Source of the DNA: Phormidium tenue FACHB-1052
GTDB taxonomy: Bacteria > Cyanobacteriota > Cyanobacteriia > Phormidesmidales > Phormidesmidaceae
Length of the DNA stretch: 64,000 nucleotides
Direction: 5' to 3'
NCBI RefSeq assembly: GCF_014696675.1
Contig: NZ_JACJQN010000008.1
Span: forward strand, 184,527 to 248,526
Of the stretch, positions 35,809-44,974 are shown piece after piece. Positions within the stretch are counted from its first letter, which is position 1; every line of letters begins with the position of its first letter. Below the pieces are notes generated by a model, which saw only the letters and a program-made list of their open reading frames with translations, had not been told where the DNA came from and ran no database searches. The position numbers were made by a program, and so were the translations under genes.

Positions 35809-36285
35809 CTAAATACGCCCTGATGGAGGAATCTCATTATCGAAGGGGCGAAGGATAACTAAAGTTTCACGTTCATTAGGAACCTTCTTATTGGGTGGAA
35901 TAGGTTGATCAATAGTACTTAGATGTGATCCTTTTTCCCGAATATGATAAGCAATTCTTTGCCAGCGTTGCTTCCAAAGATATTCTTTACGCTGGTGTTC
36001 CTCGATTTGAGCTTTAAGTCTTCTATTTTCTTGGATGAGATTATCAATATCCTTATCATTTTGCTGACGGCTTTTGACTAAACCGCTAGACAAGGCTAAT
36101 TTCGCTATATCATATGCAGCCTTTATTTGGGGCTTTGCTTGAAGTGCCTGGCGTGAAAAACCGAAACGTTCCTCCAGAAGAGCCCAGGTCAACTTAGACC
36201 CCAATTGGCCTTCTGCCCATTGATCTAATTCCGAGACAATTAGATCTATATCCTTTTCAGAAATTCTAAGATACTTCTTGGCCAT
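35809..36285 (-). CDS. Small TnpC-like accessory protein
   Basis: 158 residues with an N-terminal helix-turn-helix-like segment (LTWALLEERFGFSRQALQAKPQI) and a coiled coil (NLIQENRRLKAQIEEHQRK). The start overlaps the end of the second recombinase by 20 bases. Tn554-type elements have two tyrosine recombinases followed by a small TnpC with a similar layout, so I call it TnpC-like by gene order and shape, not by sequence identity. Confidence 0.65.
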   Translation of the reverse strand: MAKKYLRISEKDIDLIVSELDQWAEGQLGSKLTWALLEERFGFSRQALQAKPQIKAAYDIAKLALSSGLVKSRQQNDKDIDNLIQENRRLKAQIEEHQRKEYLWKQRWQRIAYHIREKGSHLSTIDQPIPPNKKVPNERETLVILRPFDNEIPPSGRI

Positions 36286-38272
36286 AATGAGAAATACCTA
36301 AATACTCATACGGATCAAAGGGTTCTATGTCGTTATCCGCCAACTGCTGAGCGAGAGTGCGCAGCTTTTTATCACTATGAGTGAGCCAGTCTATACTCTT
36401 TTTAGGCTTCTTACTCTTTGACTGTTTTTCTGCTGTATCGCGAGAGATACAAGCCATAGCCCACTGCCGTTTTAGCTCTTCTATACGATCAGGGTCATCT
36501 TTAATCCAGACATAATCTTTACACTCTGCTGTACACTGAAGATGCCTTTCGCAGGGTGTCTGCACAAAGTTATGGATACAAAATCCTGGCCCAACATCAT
36601 GCACAGCTTGGACTCTAGCTTCTAAAACAGCATCTTGCAAGTCTATCGGAAGATTAACAACTTGTCGCGCAAGTAACCCACCAGCTTGGCCATCTTTTAT
36701 TGCCTCACGAAACAAAAGTGCTTTTTTCTCACGACTAGTATGTTGATAAGCTTTCGTATCATGCCTATTAGCACGACCAAACCATCGGGTTTGCAATAAG
36801 TCTGTCAAACCACCTTCATCTAGTAGCGTGTTGAGAGTGTGTCTAAAATGATGGCTAGTGAAGTCAGTGGAAGCTGATATGGAGGCATATTCTTTTGCCA
36901 GATCCGGAAAATACCTAAGAAAAGTTGTCAACATAGCATGCGTACACTGAGATGCAACCCAAAAGTGAAATTTCTCTTTTTTCTTAGGATGGCGAATAGC
37001 CAGCATATCCTCAAGAAAGTAATCTTTCCCTTGCAAGTCAGTGACTATAGGGGAAACAAATTCTTGTCGAAAATCTAAATAACAGAATTCAATTAGATTC
37101 TGTTTGTTTGTATAAGGTTTGGTTTTGCCATTACTATGGCAATTTTTCTTGTCGTGCAAAACCCATCCTTCCTGGAAGAATCTATTTTGCCTGCCAAACA
37201 GACTAGTTGTTATTCCAAGATTTCCCAAATCTTCTTTGTATAACTTGTCATCGTCTTTTATGTGTGCCAAAAAGCGAATATCTGGGCCATTACATCTTCT
37301 CACTTCTGCTGCCACTTCACGTGTCCTGGCACAGGACTCAATAAGTTCATCAATAACTGATGCAACAATACCGACCACCTTGGTGGGAAGAAATAACTGG
37401 CGTTTGGGTAAAGTTATACTACCTCTATTTGTCTTTCTTGGAAAATACTCGATAAACGATCTTCCTTCATCATCTTGATTAACTTGTTGTAATGGCAATA
37501 AAGATATCTCACTATATCTACGGCCCGTACAAGCCATTAATGTTAACAGGAGTATGTAAAAACGGTAATCATGATCTTTTGGCACCTTCTGGTAAAGTTC
37601 GCCAAGAATCTGATAAATCTTTGGATCGACCATCTTTTCATGCTGTATTTCCAAAGCTTCAGGATCATCTAATCGCTTATATCCTACGCCACCTGTTGTA
37701 TCAGGTCGCGACATTTTGTGATACTTATAGTTCAAATAGGCTTTGCATAGCCTGTTAGCATCACAATATGCTGCAAATTCGTTGACTGCTTTATGCATGT
37801 TATAAGCTAGACTCTCAGAGTAGTGTTCTGAAAGAAGTCTACAGGCTAGGTCTAGATATTCTGGCGTTAACCTAGCAATATCAAGTCCCTTCTTTGTCAT
37901 CGCATAAGCTACATATCCAAGGGTAGTAATGAAGTTACGTTGGTTTGGCGTGGATTGCTGCTTTTGATGGAAGCGAAGTAAAAAGAGAGCTTTTATATAG
38001 TCTGACCAGGGCGACGGAATAGGTTCTCCACCTAATTTAGGAGAGAAATGGAAGACCAAATCTGCCTTGCTTAAATTTTTGCCGGATAGTTTTATTAACT
38101 TTCCACCAGTTACTGTCCAAATGGACTTGTCCCAAATTACAGATTCAAAACCCTCTGGGCTCAATTGTTTGGCAAGTTTGATCAAATCCTGTAAATTTCG
38201 TTGGATATCTCGATCAACCTGATCCAGGAATGGAACAACTTTTGGCTTTCTCTGAGAGCGTTTATCAGCCAT
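36266..38272 (-). CDS. Tyrosine recombinase, TnpB-like, with C-terminal Cys cluster
   Basis: 668 residues from ATG 38272 (MADKRSQRKPK), chosen over an upstream start because AAAGGAG precedes it closely; this ATG lies within the last codons of the upstream gene. Catalytic elements: Arg in MACTGRRYSEI, HHFRH in TSHHFRHTLNTLL, a downstream WFGR segment, and Tyr in AYQHTS. The C-terminus has CIHN, PCERH and CTAEC, a probable zinc-binding cluster. It is probably paired with the next recombinase to move the element. Codon use is AT-rich. Confidence 0.85.
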   Translation of the reverse strand: MADKRSQRKPKVVPFLDQVDRDIQRNLQDLIKLAKQLSPEGFESVIWDKSIWTVTGGKLIKLSGKNLSKADLVFHFSPKLGGEPIPSPWSDYIKALFLLRFHQKQQSTPNQRNFITTLGYVAYAMTKKGLDIARLTPEYLDLACRLLSEHYSESLAYNMHKAVNEFAAYCDANRLCKAYLNYKYHKMSRPDTTGGVGYKRLDDPEALEIQHEKMVDPKIYQILGELYQKVPKDHDYRFYILLLTLMACTGRRYSEISLLPLQQVNQDDEGRSFIEYFPRKTNRGSITLPKRQLFLPTKVVGIVASVIDELIESCARTREVAAEVRRCNGPDIRFLAHIKDDDKLYKEDLGNLGITTSLFGRQNRFFQEGWVLHDKKNCHSNGKTKPYTNKQNLIEFCYLDFRQEFVSPIVTDLQGKDYFLEDMLAIRHPKKKEKFHFWVASQCTHAMLTTFLRYFPDLAKEYASISASTDFTSHHFRHTLNTLLDEGGLTDLLQTRWFGRANRHDTKAYQHTSREKKALLFREAIKDGQAGGLLARQVVNLPIDLQDAVLEARVQAVHDVGPGFCIHNFVQTPCERHLQCTAECKDYVWIKDDPDRIEELKRQWAMACISRDTAEKQSKSKKPKKSIDWLTHSDKKLRTLAQQLADNDIEPFDPYEYLGISHYGQEVS

Positions 38273-39866
38273 TTTTTTCTCCTTTGCACAATTCCACAAC
38301 CTGAGAGACAGCATAGATTACCTGGTCTAGCTGGATGCCAAGCCTTTTTTGTTCGTATTTTTGTAGCTTGTGTTCTCTATCCTGAAGTAGCAAATCCAAA
38401 ACCTTTTCATGATCTGCCTGTTTATACGCCTGAAATTTCGGGCATAAGTAACATGAAAATGGTGGGTCTAGGTGGCAAATTTTACTTTCACCACAAATGC
38501 CAATTTCTGTTTGATCAGATGGATTGGACTCACTTTGGAAAAATAAACTCTTGTCTTGCCGCTGGTAATTAGCAGCTTTAGTGGGATCGGAAATTAGTTT
38601 TCCTTTGAATAGGTCTAGATAACTAGCAAACTCCTTCGCGATTGCTTTATCTAGATGTTCTACAATTCTGCCAGAGACTTCAAAATACACTCCAACATTT
38701 TGCGTGTCCGAGTGATCTAACACCTTAGCTAACTCACGCTTGCTGATACCTTCTGCGGCAAGATTTGTAGCTAAAGTGTAACGTAGTCGCCTTGATGAAA
38801 TGGATATAAGCTTATCAGTTAGCGGAGAAATTATTTGATGCCGCTTCACAAATTCTTTTAAAAGATCATAAATATCTTCGCTTGTAAAGTTAAAGGCATC
38901 ATCGAATAAACTTGTATAGAGTGCTGCTTTATTACCTTTGACATTTATCAGCAAAGGTTTTTCTACAAAAATAATTTGGTTGTTAGGTTGAAGTTCGGTA
39001 CTGACAGTTCTATTGGCTTCAATTAGATCTAAAAGGTATTCAACAAACTCTGGCTCTAAATACTCATTTTGAAAGTCATCTCGCGGATGTAGCTGCCGTT
39101 TTTTAATTCTTGGCACACGCAAAATCCAACATGGCTGGTCGTTATCGGGCGTAAGATCAATAAGATCCTTTTCTTTAATATATGTTAGATTTTTAGGGTT
39201 TCTTCCAAACGCTAAGGATAGAGCTAGAACTACTTTCTGCTGTAGATGGCGAAACTCTCTACTGTTGTCACTTCTTAATGCCTTTAGTAAAAGCGGGAGT
39301 TCGAGTGATGGGTGAATAGGACCTTTTTCAGGATCTTGGGTTCTTACCGCCTCTCCCTTGGGCTGACCTCCGTAAGTAATTGCTTGAAGTTGTTGCGCAT
39401 ATAACTTGCAAAAGCCTAGTTCGGGATAATTTTCTGCACTCCATATATACCATCTTGAAGGTCCATACATCCCCCATAGTCTATGCTTACTCCTAGCGTC
39501 TAAGATTCCCATCTCAAACAAAGAGATCAACTTTTCTTTGGTGAGATATTTGCTGGTTTCTTCTCCTAAATCATACTTTTCTTGATAACGAAGAATCTTA
39601 TGATGAATGTTATTGAATAAATTATGGCCATAGCTCGTGGAAGTCTGTTCCAAATGAGTTTGGATGAAGCGTTGCAATACCCATCTGAGGCCAGTTTCCA
39701 ATACCTTATCAAACTTCAGTATATATTCTCTTTCCTCAGGTAATGGCAGTGACCAACTCAAAGTAGATGTGTCTATTTCATATCCCTCTCGAGTAATAAT
39801 CGGATTCTGAATTGCTGGCCATTCATCCTCAAAATCTCGTTTTAAAGAAATTGGAACGCTACTCAT
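38265..39866 (-). CDS. Tyrosine recombinase, TnpA-like, with zinc-ribbon tail
   Basis: 533 residues from ATG 39866; a TTG at 39884 would add six residues. Box I Arg is in LAFGRNPKN. Box II reads SSRRLRYTLATNL, where the usual His before the second Arg is Arg. LDHSDT and the Tyr of VGVYFEVSG complete the site. A four-Cys cluster near the end (GICGESKIC, FSCYLCPKF) probably binds zinc. First gene of a five-gene operon in which every junction overlaps or abuts. Upstream lie a long hairpin and the TnsB relic. Confidence 0.85.
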   Translation of the reverse strand: MSSVPISLKRDFEDEWPAIQNPIITREGYEIDTSTLSWSLPLPEEREYILKFDKVLETGLRWVLQRFIQTHLEQTSTSYGHNLFNNIHHKILRYQEKYDLGEETSKYLTKEKLISLFEMGILDARSKHRLWGMYGPSRWYIWSAENYPELGFCKLYAQQLQAITYGGQPKGEAVRTQDPEKGPIHPSLELPLLLKALRSDNSREFRHLQQKVVLALSLAFGRNPKNLTYIKEKDLIDLTPDNDQPCWILRVPRIKKRQLHPRDDFQNEYLEPEFVEYLLDLIEANRTVSTELQPNNQIIFVEKPLLINVKGNKAALYTSLFDDAFNFTSEDIYDLLKEFVKRHQIISPLTDKLISISSRRLRYTLATNLAAEGISKRELAKVLDHSDTQNVGVYFEVSGRIVEHLDKAIAKEFASYLDLFKGKLISDPTKAANYQRQDKSLFFQSESNPSDQTEIGICGESKICHLDPPFSCYLCPKFQAYKQADHEKVLDLLLQDREHKLQKYEQKRLGIQLDQVIYAVSQVVELCKGEKNG

Positions 39867-39990
39867 CTTTACATCTCTTGCCAAAAAGTCTTGATGATTT
39901 CAGAAAATGTCTCTCTAGCTAATGTCTTTATTGGAAGAGATTCTCAAAAGACACTATTAATCCAATCCTTTGTCAACCACGGAGTTTGCC

Positions 39991-40052
39991 AAAGGAGAAG
40001 CTTGTGGATCAAATGTACCACAAGCTTCTCCTTTAGTGTAATTTTTTTTTTT
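39991..40052 (+). terminator. Strong hairpin with T-run upstream of the recombinase operon
   Basis: A perfect 17-bp stem (39991-40007 with 40018-40034), a ten-base loop, seven bases, then eleven T (40042-40052) on the plus strand. It looks like a rho-independent terminator for plus-strand transcription, yet no plus-strand gene precedes it. It stands in the leader of the minus-strand recombinase operon, so it could end an antisense RNA against that leader or block read-through toward the TnsB relic. Confidence 0.6.
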
Positions 40053-40053
40053 G

Positions 40054-40632
40054 ACAAGAAATGTTGACCGCCGACAAGCGGTGAAGCGGTGGGATACAGA
40101 AGAGGTTTCAGTTCTGGCGACCTTCGGTAGATCTAACTATGGTAAGCACCGAATATTCAAGTTCTGACAAGATTTTATCGTTGAGACTTACGAGGTCGGC
40201 AACAAGGGCAATGAGCGCATGAAGCCCAAGAAAAATGTCGTCAAAGTGCAGGTTAAAGCGCGTGAAATTGGGGATGCTAACCCTCCAGCTACAAAACCGC
40301 GCTACAGGTGCTAAAGCCCATCATTGATCGGAAGGAAAAAGCTAGGAGCATTCGCAGCCCAGGCTGCAGGGGGGCAACACTGTTGATCAAGACTCGCGAA
40401 GGGCAAGATCTCTCGATCGAGTACAGCCTCATATCTGCGCTTATGGTCGCACTGATGCAATGCTGGTTGACCAGTATCGTGAAATTCTGAGGCGGCCTTG
40501 GCTGACAACTATTATTGATACTTACTCACGTTGCATTATGGACGTCCACCCCAGGTTCGATGGGCAGTGGCCCTGGCTCTGCACCATTCTATTTCGCTGA
40601 AAAAGTATGGGCTAGAGTACACACTCAACTGT
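40054..40632 (+). pseudogene. Decayed TnsB-type transposase, resembling type V-K CAST TnsB
   Basis: Translation in three successive frames gives a recognisable TnsB. Frame one, 40066-40306, has QAVKRWDTEEVSVLA, then GKHRI, a stop, and FIVETYEVGNKGNERM. Frame two, about 40306-40428, has VLKPIIDRKEKARSIRSPG and IKTREGQDLSIEYS. Frame three, about 40442-40602, has LVDQYREILRRPWLTTIIDT and YSRCIM, the RNase H-fold core with a catalytic Asp, then KKYGLEY. The order and wording match cyanobacterial CRISPR-associated transposon TnsB as I remember it. Stops and frameshifts show that it is dead. No TnsC, TniQ, Cas12k or CRISPR array is visible nearby. Confidence 0.75.
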
Positions 40633-41011
40633 ACATTTGTCGGGTGGTTGAGGTGCTACAGAAGTCGACGATTCGCGCTCTGAGCTAGGGGCTGAAGAAG
40701 ATTGAAAAGTCTGTGCTCTAAGAGGTATCCAAGGAGTACAAGTGACGGTTAGTGCAGCTATTCAGTCATGGTTGTTTGTAGTAGACCCTACGAGAGAAAG
40801 CCTAAGCTATTAATTGGGCGGTTTAAGGGGCGAAACCATCTAACACCAGGTAAGTTAGGAACTATGACTGGCATAGTGACTGTGGTAGTCGACTGGGAGA
40901 AGTATCATTTCAACCTTTAGTGCGAATCCAAGCTCAAAACTTCGGTGCTTCGGAGGATAGATGCTGTAGCTGTTGTAGAACACTATTGGTTGAGTGGTAC
41001 CAGCACTCTTA
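40633..41011. other. Decayed stretch between TnsB relic and helicase gene
   Basis: 379 bases with no convincing gene. Short plus-strand frames (for example one with LLIGRFKGRNHL near 40810) may be further transposon debris, but I cannot assign them. Confidence 0.4.
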
Positions 41012-44000
41012 TTAAGAAGACACCGCTACTGTCAGTATTTCCTCAAACAGGGGATCTCCCCAGAGCAGTAGTCGTAGAGATGACGTTTCTTCAAAAATTG
41101 TTGGCTTGAAGGTCACCCGGTAGACTTGCCTCTCGTAATCCAGTTCCCAGAAACCTTGATCTAACTGGGTAAATTGAATTCCTTTTGCTTTAAGGATGTT
41201 CGACTGAGTGAACGTCGCCTCTACAACCTCGGGGCTGATTGCAGAGGGAGGCAGCGGTCGCCGAATCTCTTGCAGGTCGGCTTCGACATCGCGCTTCACC
41301 ATGTCATCGAGGGCTGGCCTCTGGGGTGGAGCCGATAGAACGGTGTCAAACTCAGAGAGCAGCACGTCTTCTTCTTCAGCATCGACACTCATGGTGGCCC
41401 GTTCGATGAAAGTGGGCACCTGGGCCAGGATGGGCTGGAGGTTGCCAACCACAGATTCAAAAGCCCCAATGCGATCGCGCAATTTCTTATACACCTTCGC
41501 TTCCACCGTACCGTCGTAGTAGAAGTTGTGGATGGTGACGGTGGGGTAGCGCTGGCCAATGCGGTCAATGCGGCCAATGCGCTGCTCCACCCGCATGGGG
41601 TTCCAGGGCAGGTCGTAGTTAAACAGCACGCCGCAGGTTTGCAGGTTCAGCCCCTCGCTGGCGGATTCCGTGCAGAGCAGGATTTTGATTTCACCATCGC
41701 GAAACCGGGTTTTGATCAGCTCCTTGGGCACCACCGCCCACTGGCCATCGCGCCACAGTTCCCCGCCGCGCCCCGAGTAGCAGGCCACCTGGTTGCCGTA
41801 GAGTTCTCGCAGTTGCTCGCGCAGAAAATCCATAGTGTCGGTGTACTGGGTGAAGGCGATCGCACTTTCTCGGTTCACCAACTCCTGCCGCAGGGTGGCG
41901 ATGAAGTGGGCCAGCTTGGTGTCTTCTCCGGTGTTCCCAAACTGCCGCAGCAGGGCTTCTAGGTGTTCGATCTCCCTGGGGTCTACGGGCTCCATATAGC
42001 CCTCTAGCCCTTCGATCACCGCATCGTCGGCATCATCCAGATCCGCTAGGTCATCAGCGGTGAGGCCGCTGCCCTGCTGGGTAAGCAGAGAATCGAGCCG
42101 TCGCTGGAGGGATTGTTGGATGGCATAGAAGGAGCTGGTCAGCCGCTTGCGGTACAGGGTCATCAAAAAGCCCAGGGCTTTGCGCTGTTCCTTTTGAGCT
42201 AGGCGATAGAAGTGGCGCACGTAGTCGCTCACCTGGCGGTAGAGGTCGGCTTCGCGGGTGGGTTCGAGGGTGATGGCGTTGTCGCACACCTCACGGCGGG
42301 GCACGTCTTTTTCCAGCAGGCCAAGGCGGTAGTACTCCCGCAGGGTATCCCGCGTGTGGCGGAACATCATGTCTTTGAGGGGAGTATTGGTGGAGAGGAA
42401 TTGCAGGGAGGCGGCAATAAAGGCCTCGTCTTGCAAGTAGAGGCGCTCGTTGATGATCTTGATGCGGCCTCGCCAGACATCTTCGACTTGGCTGGCCAGC
42501 ATGCGGTCTTGCTGGTGGAGGTGCTGCTGGAGGCGGGGGCAGGGCTGGCTGCCACGGGCAAAGTAGTCGGCAGACATGGTTTGCCAGAAGTTGAGCAGGT
42601 GGCGATCGGGTTTGCTCTCTAGCGATGAGAAGTAATCACAGAAGGTGTCGCCATAGGCCCAGTGGCCCTTTAGCCCCAGCACATGCAGCAGGTCAAAGAC
42701 TTCGATGGGGTCAATTTGCATCGGCGTGGCCGACAGCAAAATCAGCGCTTTGGTTTTGTCGCGCAGCTGCTCCAGTAGTTGCAGCAGGCGGTTGGGGGTA
42801 TCTTTGCGGGCTTGGGGCGATTTGCGGCGGGCGTGGTGGGCCTCATCGAGAATGACTAGATCCCAGGGTTCGGCATCGAGCAGTTCTTGCATCCGCTCAC
42901 GGCGGCGTACCAGGTGGCTGGAGGCGAGGATCAGGTTTTGGCTATTCCAGGGGTTGCCGGTGGGCTGGGTGGTTTGACCGTAGGGATCTTTGAACTCGCC
43001 CTGGGTGTAGCTCCAGAAGTGGAGGTTGAACTTTTCGCGCAGTTCTTCGTGCCACTGAGGCTGCACGCTGGCGGGAGCCAGGACGAGAACGCGCTTCACC
43101 TTTTGGGACACTAGCAGGTAGCGGAGGATTAGCCCGGTCTCGATGGTCTTGCCTAGGCCCACCTCATCGGCGATTAGAAAGCTGCGAGGAAATTCGGCGG
43201 CGGCGCGTTTGAGGATTTTGATCTGGTGGGGCCAGGGCTGGATGGGGATGGAATTAAGGCAGGCGCTCAGGCAGCCGGGGTCTTGGTGGATATTGGCGAT
43301 CGCCCGAAACATCTCCCGTTCCCTAGCCAAGGTGGCTTCATCGATCTGGGCCTCTGGCTCATCCTCCTGAACAGGCTCTGGGTCAGGTATTTCTAGCTGC
43401 TCTCGCTCTTGCTTTGTGAGAGGGCGCTGGTTGAATTCGTCGTCGGCGTTCCAGAGGGGCTTTTGGGGTGGGGCGTAGCGGATCAGCTTGCGCTTGACGG
43501 CTTCGGGCACCTCGAACACGCGGACGCTGGGGATCTGGTTATACCAGTGCTGCTCGAAGCGCAGGGTTTCTTCCTGTACGCGGGCCAGGTCGCGATCGCC
43601 CTCCCAGGAGCAGAAGACATGGAACGATTCGACATTGAAGTTCCAGCCGCCGCTGGACTCGTTGTTGGAGCCGGTGGTGGCGATCTGGTTGCCGTCGGCG
43701 TCGGTGAAGAGGCAGACTTTCTCGTGGTAGATGTAATGGGTGTTGATGGCCTCGTCGGGGTCGAGGGGTTGCCCGTCGTGGCGCAGGGGAATGGCAATGC
43801 GGATGTCGAGGCGATCGCTCTGAATTAGCCAGCTGAGAATTTCGAGGCGTTTGAGCTGGGCGAAGTTTTGGGGTGGGGTGAGGTTGGCGTCGAGGCGGGC
43901 GGCGACGGCATCGCGGAGGGTGTAGCCCTGCTGAATGGCCTGGAGGTCGGTTTTGCTGAGGTGGCAGCTCATGATCAGGCGGATGCGGCCCTCGTTGTGG

Positions 44001-44203
44001 AGGAAGGCCCCCAGCCCCCCAGCGACCTGGCTGAGGATGGCGCTGTTGAAGAAGCCGGATTTGCGATCGTATTGGGTGGAGCGTTCTAGGGCGGGGATGT
44101 AGAAATCGGCGACGGGGTTGCTAGTGTCGCTGGCATAGCTAATCTTCCAGGGATAGTCCTGTAGTACATGAGTCATCAGGTTACCGTTAGGATGGATTGT
44201 CAC
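41012..44203 (-). CDS. PLD-SNF2 helicase of an Hma-type defence system
   Basis: 1063 residues from GTG 44203; ATG 44176 (MTHVLQDYPW) is an alternative, and neither has a clear ribosome-binding site. Residues about 20-240 form a phospholipase D-like domain with YHEKVCLF (HxK) and TGSNNESSGGW. The SNF2 helicase follows: IADEVGLGKTIETG, LVILDEAHHARR, LLSATPMQ, then QRIGRIDRIGQ in the C-terminal lobe. All motifs are intact. A PLD-SNF2 helicase, DUF1156 methylase and DUF499 ATPase together make the helicase-methylase-ATPase (Hma) anti-phage system catalogued in defence-system surveys. The gene is GC-rich compared with the recombinase operon upstream. Confidence 0.88.
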   Translation of the reverse strand: MTIHPNGNLMTHVLQDYPWKISYASDTSNPVADFYIPALERSTQYDRKSGFFNSAILSQVAGGLGAFLHNEGRIRLIMSCHLSKTDLQAIQQGYTLRDAVAARLDANLTPPQNFAQLKRLEILSWLIQSDRLDIRIAIPLRHDGQPLDPDEAINTHYIYHEKVCLFTDADGNQIATTGSNNESSGGWNFNVESFHVFCSWEGDRDLARVQEETLRFEQHWYNQIPSVRVFEVPEAVKRKLIRYAPPQKPLWNADDEFNQRPLTKQEREQLEIPDPEPVQEDEPEAQIDEATLAREREMFRAIANIHQDPGCLSACLNSIPIQPWPHQIKILKRAAAEFPRSFLIADEVGLGKTIETGLILRYLLVSQKVKRVLVLAPASVQPQWHEELREKFNLHFWSYTQGEFKDPYGQTTQPTGNPWNSQNLILASSHLVRRRERMQELLDAEPWDLVILDEAHHARRKSPQARKDTPNRLLQLLEQLRDKTKALILLSATPMQIDPIEVFDLLHVLGLKGHWAYGDTFCDYFSSLESKPDRHLLNFWQTMSADYFARGSQPCPRLQQHLHQQDRMLASQVEDVWRGRIKIINERLYLQDEAFIAASLQFLSTNTPLKDMMFRHTRDTLREYYRLGLLEKDVPRREVCDNAITLEPTREADLYRQVSDYVRHFYRLAQKEQRKALGFLMTLYRKRLTSSFYAIQQSLQRRLDSLLTQQGSGLTADDLADLDDADDAVIEGLEGYMEPVDPREIEHLEALLRQFGNTGEDTKLAHFIATLRQELVNRESAIAFTQYTDTMDFLREQLRELYGNQVACYSGRGGELWRDGQWAVVPKELIKTRFRDGEIKILLCTESASEGLNLQTCGVLFNYDLPWNPMRVEQRIGRIDRIGQRYPTVTIHNFYYDGTVEAKVYKKLRDRIGAFESVVGNLQPILAQVPTFIERATMSVDAEEEDVLLSEFDTVLSAPPQRPALDDMVKRDVEADLQEIRRPLPPSAISPEVVEATFTQSNILKAKGIQFTQLDQGFWELDYERQVYRVTFKPTIFEETSSLRLLLWGDPLFEEILTVAVSS

Positions 44204-44218
44204 CTAGCACAGCAGCTT

Positions 44219-44926
44219 TTATTGGAGCTTAGTAATCTCGTCACTAGCTACATCAACCACCAATGAGTAAACCAGCTTGCCACTTTCAGACAGACTGGCT
44301 GACAGTGTCTCTATTCGGATTAATTCCTCTTCAGAAAAGATATCCAAGGAGTAATATTTTTGTCCATAAGAGCCTAAGGTTGAATCGTATATAGTTTCTT
44401 CTCGAATAGCCTTCTTAGATTTCAGTAGCGCACCAATTTCTGCCAAATCTTTATCAGAGTCAACCAAACCTTTTTGTTGGAGAGTTACATAATTATCAAA
44501 TCGGTTAGCCAAAGAAATCTCTCGTTTCGCATTATCTTTATACGACAAACTATATGAACCGGCTCCGGAGTTGAGAAGTGTAAACAACTCTTCTCTAGAA
44601 AGACTGCTAACTTTTTTGGCTAAATCTGGGTTGCCAATCCTTAAGGCTTGTTCGACCTTGACAGCAAAAACGTCACCGAAGCCAACCTCACTAGCATTGT
44701 TGATAAGGCGTTTGACAGGATTATAAAATAGTAGAACTAAAACCAATATTACAATCTGAGGTGAGATAGCTCTGCATCCAAAAGTTAGTCTTTGGATAAA
44801 GTCCCATCCCCATCCAGTTGGTCGTAATAGGTTCTTTTTCTCGACCTCATATTCGTCTTTTGTTATCCTATCTTTCTCTAACAGATCTGATAGCTCTTTG
44901 AGAATCTCAAGCCTTTCTCGATTCAT
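44219..44926 (-). CDS. SHOCT-like membrane protein of unknown function
   Basis: 235 residues. The N-terminus (LEILKELSDLLEKDRITKDE then YEVEKKNLL) matches the SHOCT oligomerisation pattern. One membrane segment follows at about 56-68 (QIVILVLVLLFYN). The remaining 165 residues are predicted cytosolic, mixed alpha/beta and unrecognised. It lies 15 bases upstream of the helicase gene on the same strand, so it is probably co-transcribed. It may be an anchor or a separate defence accessory. Confidence 0.65.
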   Translation of the reverse strand: MNRERLEILKELSDLLEKDRITKDEYEVEKKNLLRPTGWGWDFIQRLTFGCRAISPQIVILVLVLLFYNPVKRLINNASEVGFGDVFAVKVEQALRIGNPDLAKKVSSLSREELFTLLNSGAGSYSLSYKDNAKREISLANRFDNYVTLQQKGLVDSDKDLAEIGALLKSKKAIREETIYDSTLGSYGQKYYSLDIFSEEELIRIETLSASLSESGKLVYSLVVDVASDEITKLQ

Positions 44927-44974
44927 AATAGGTTTTCCGTTCTGTGAGAAGCTTCTACAGCAATCCTATTTGGA

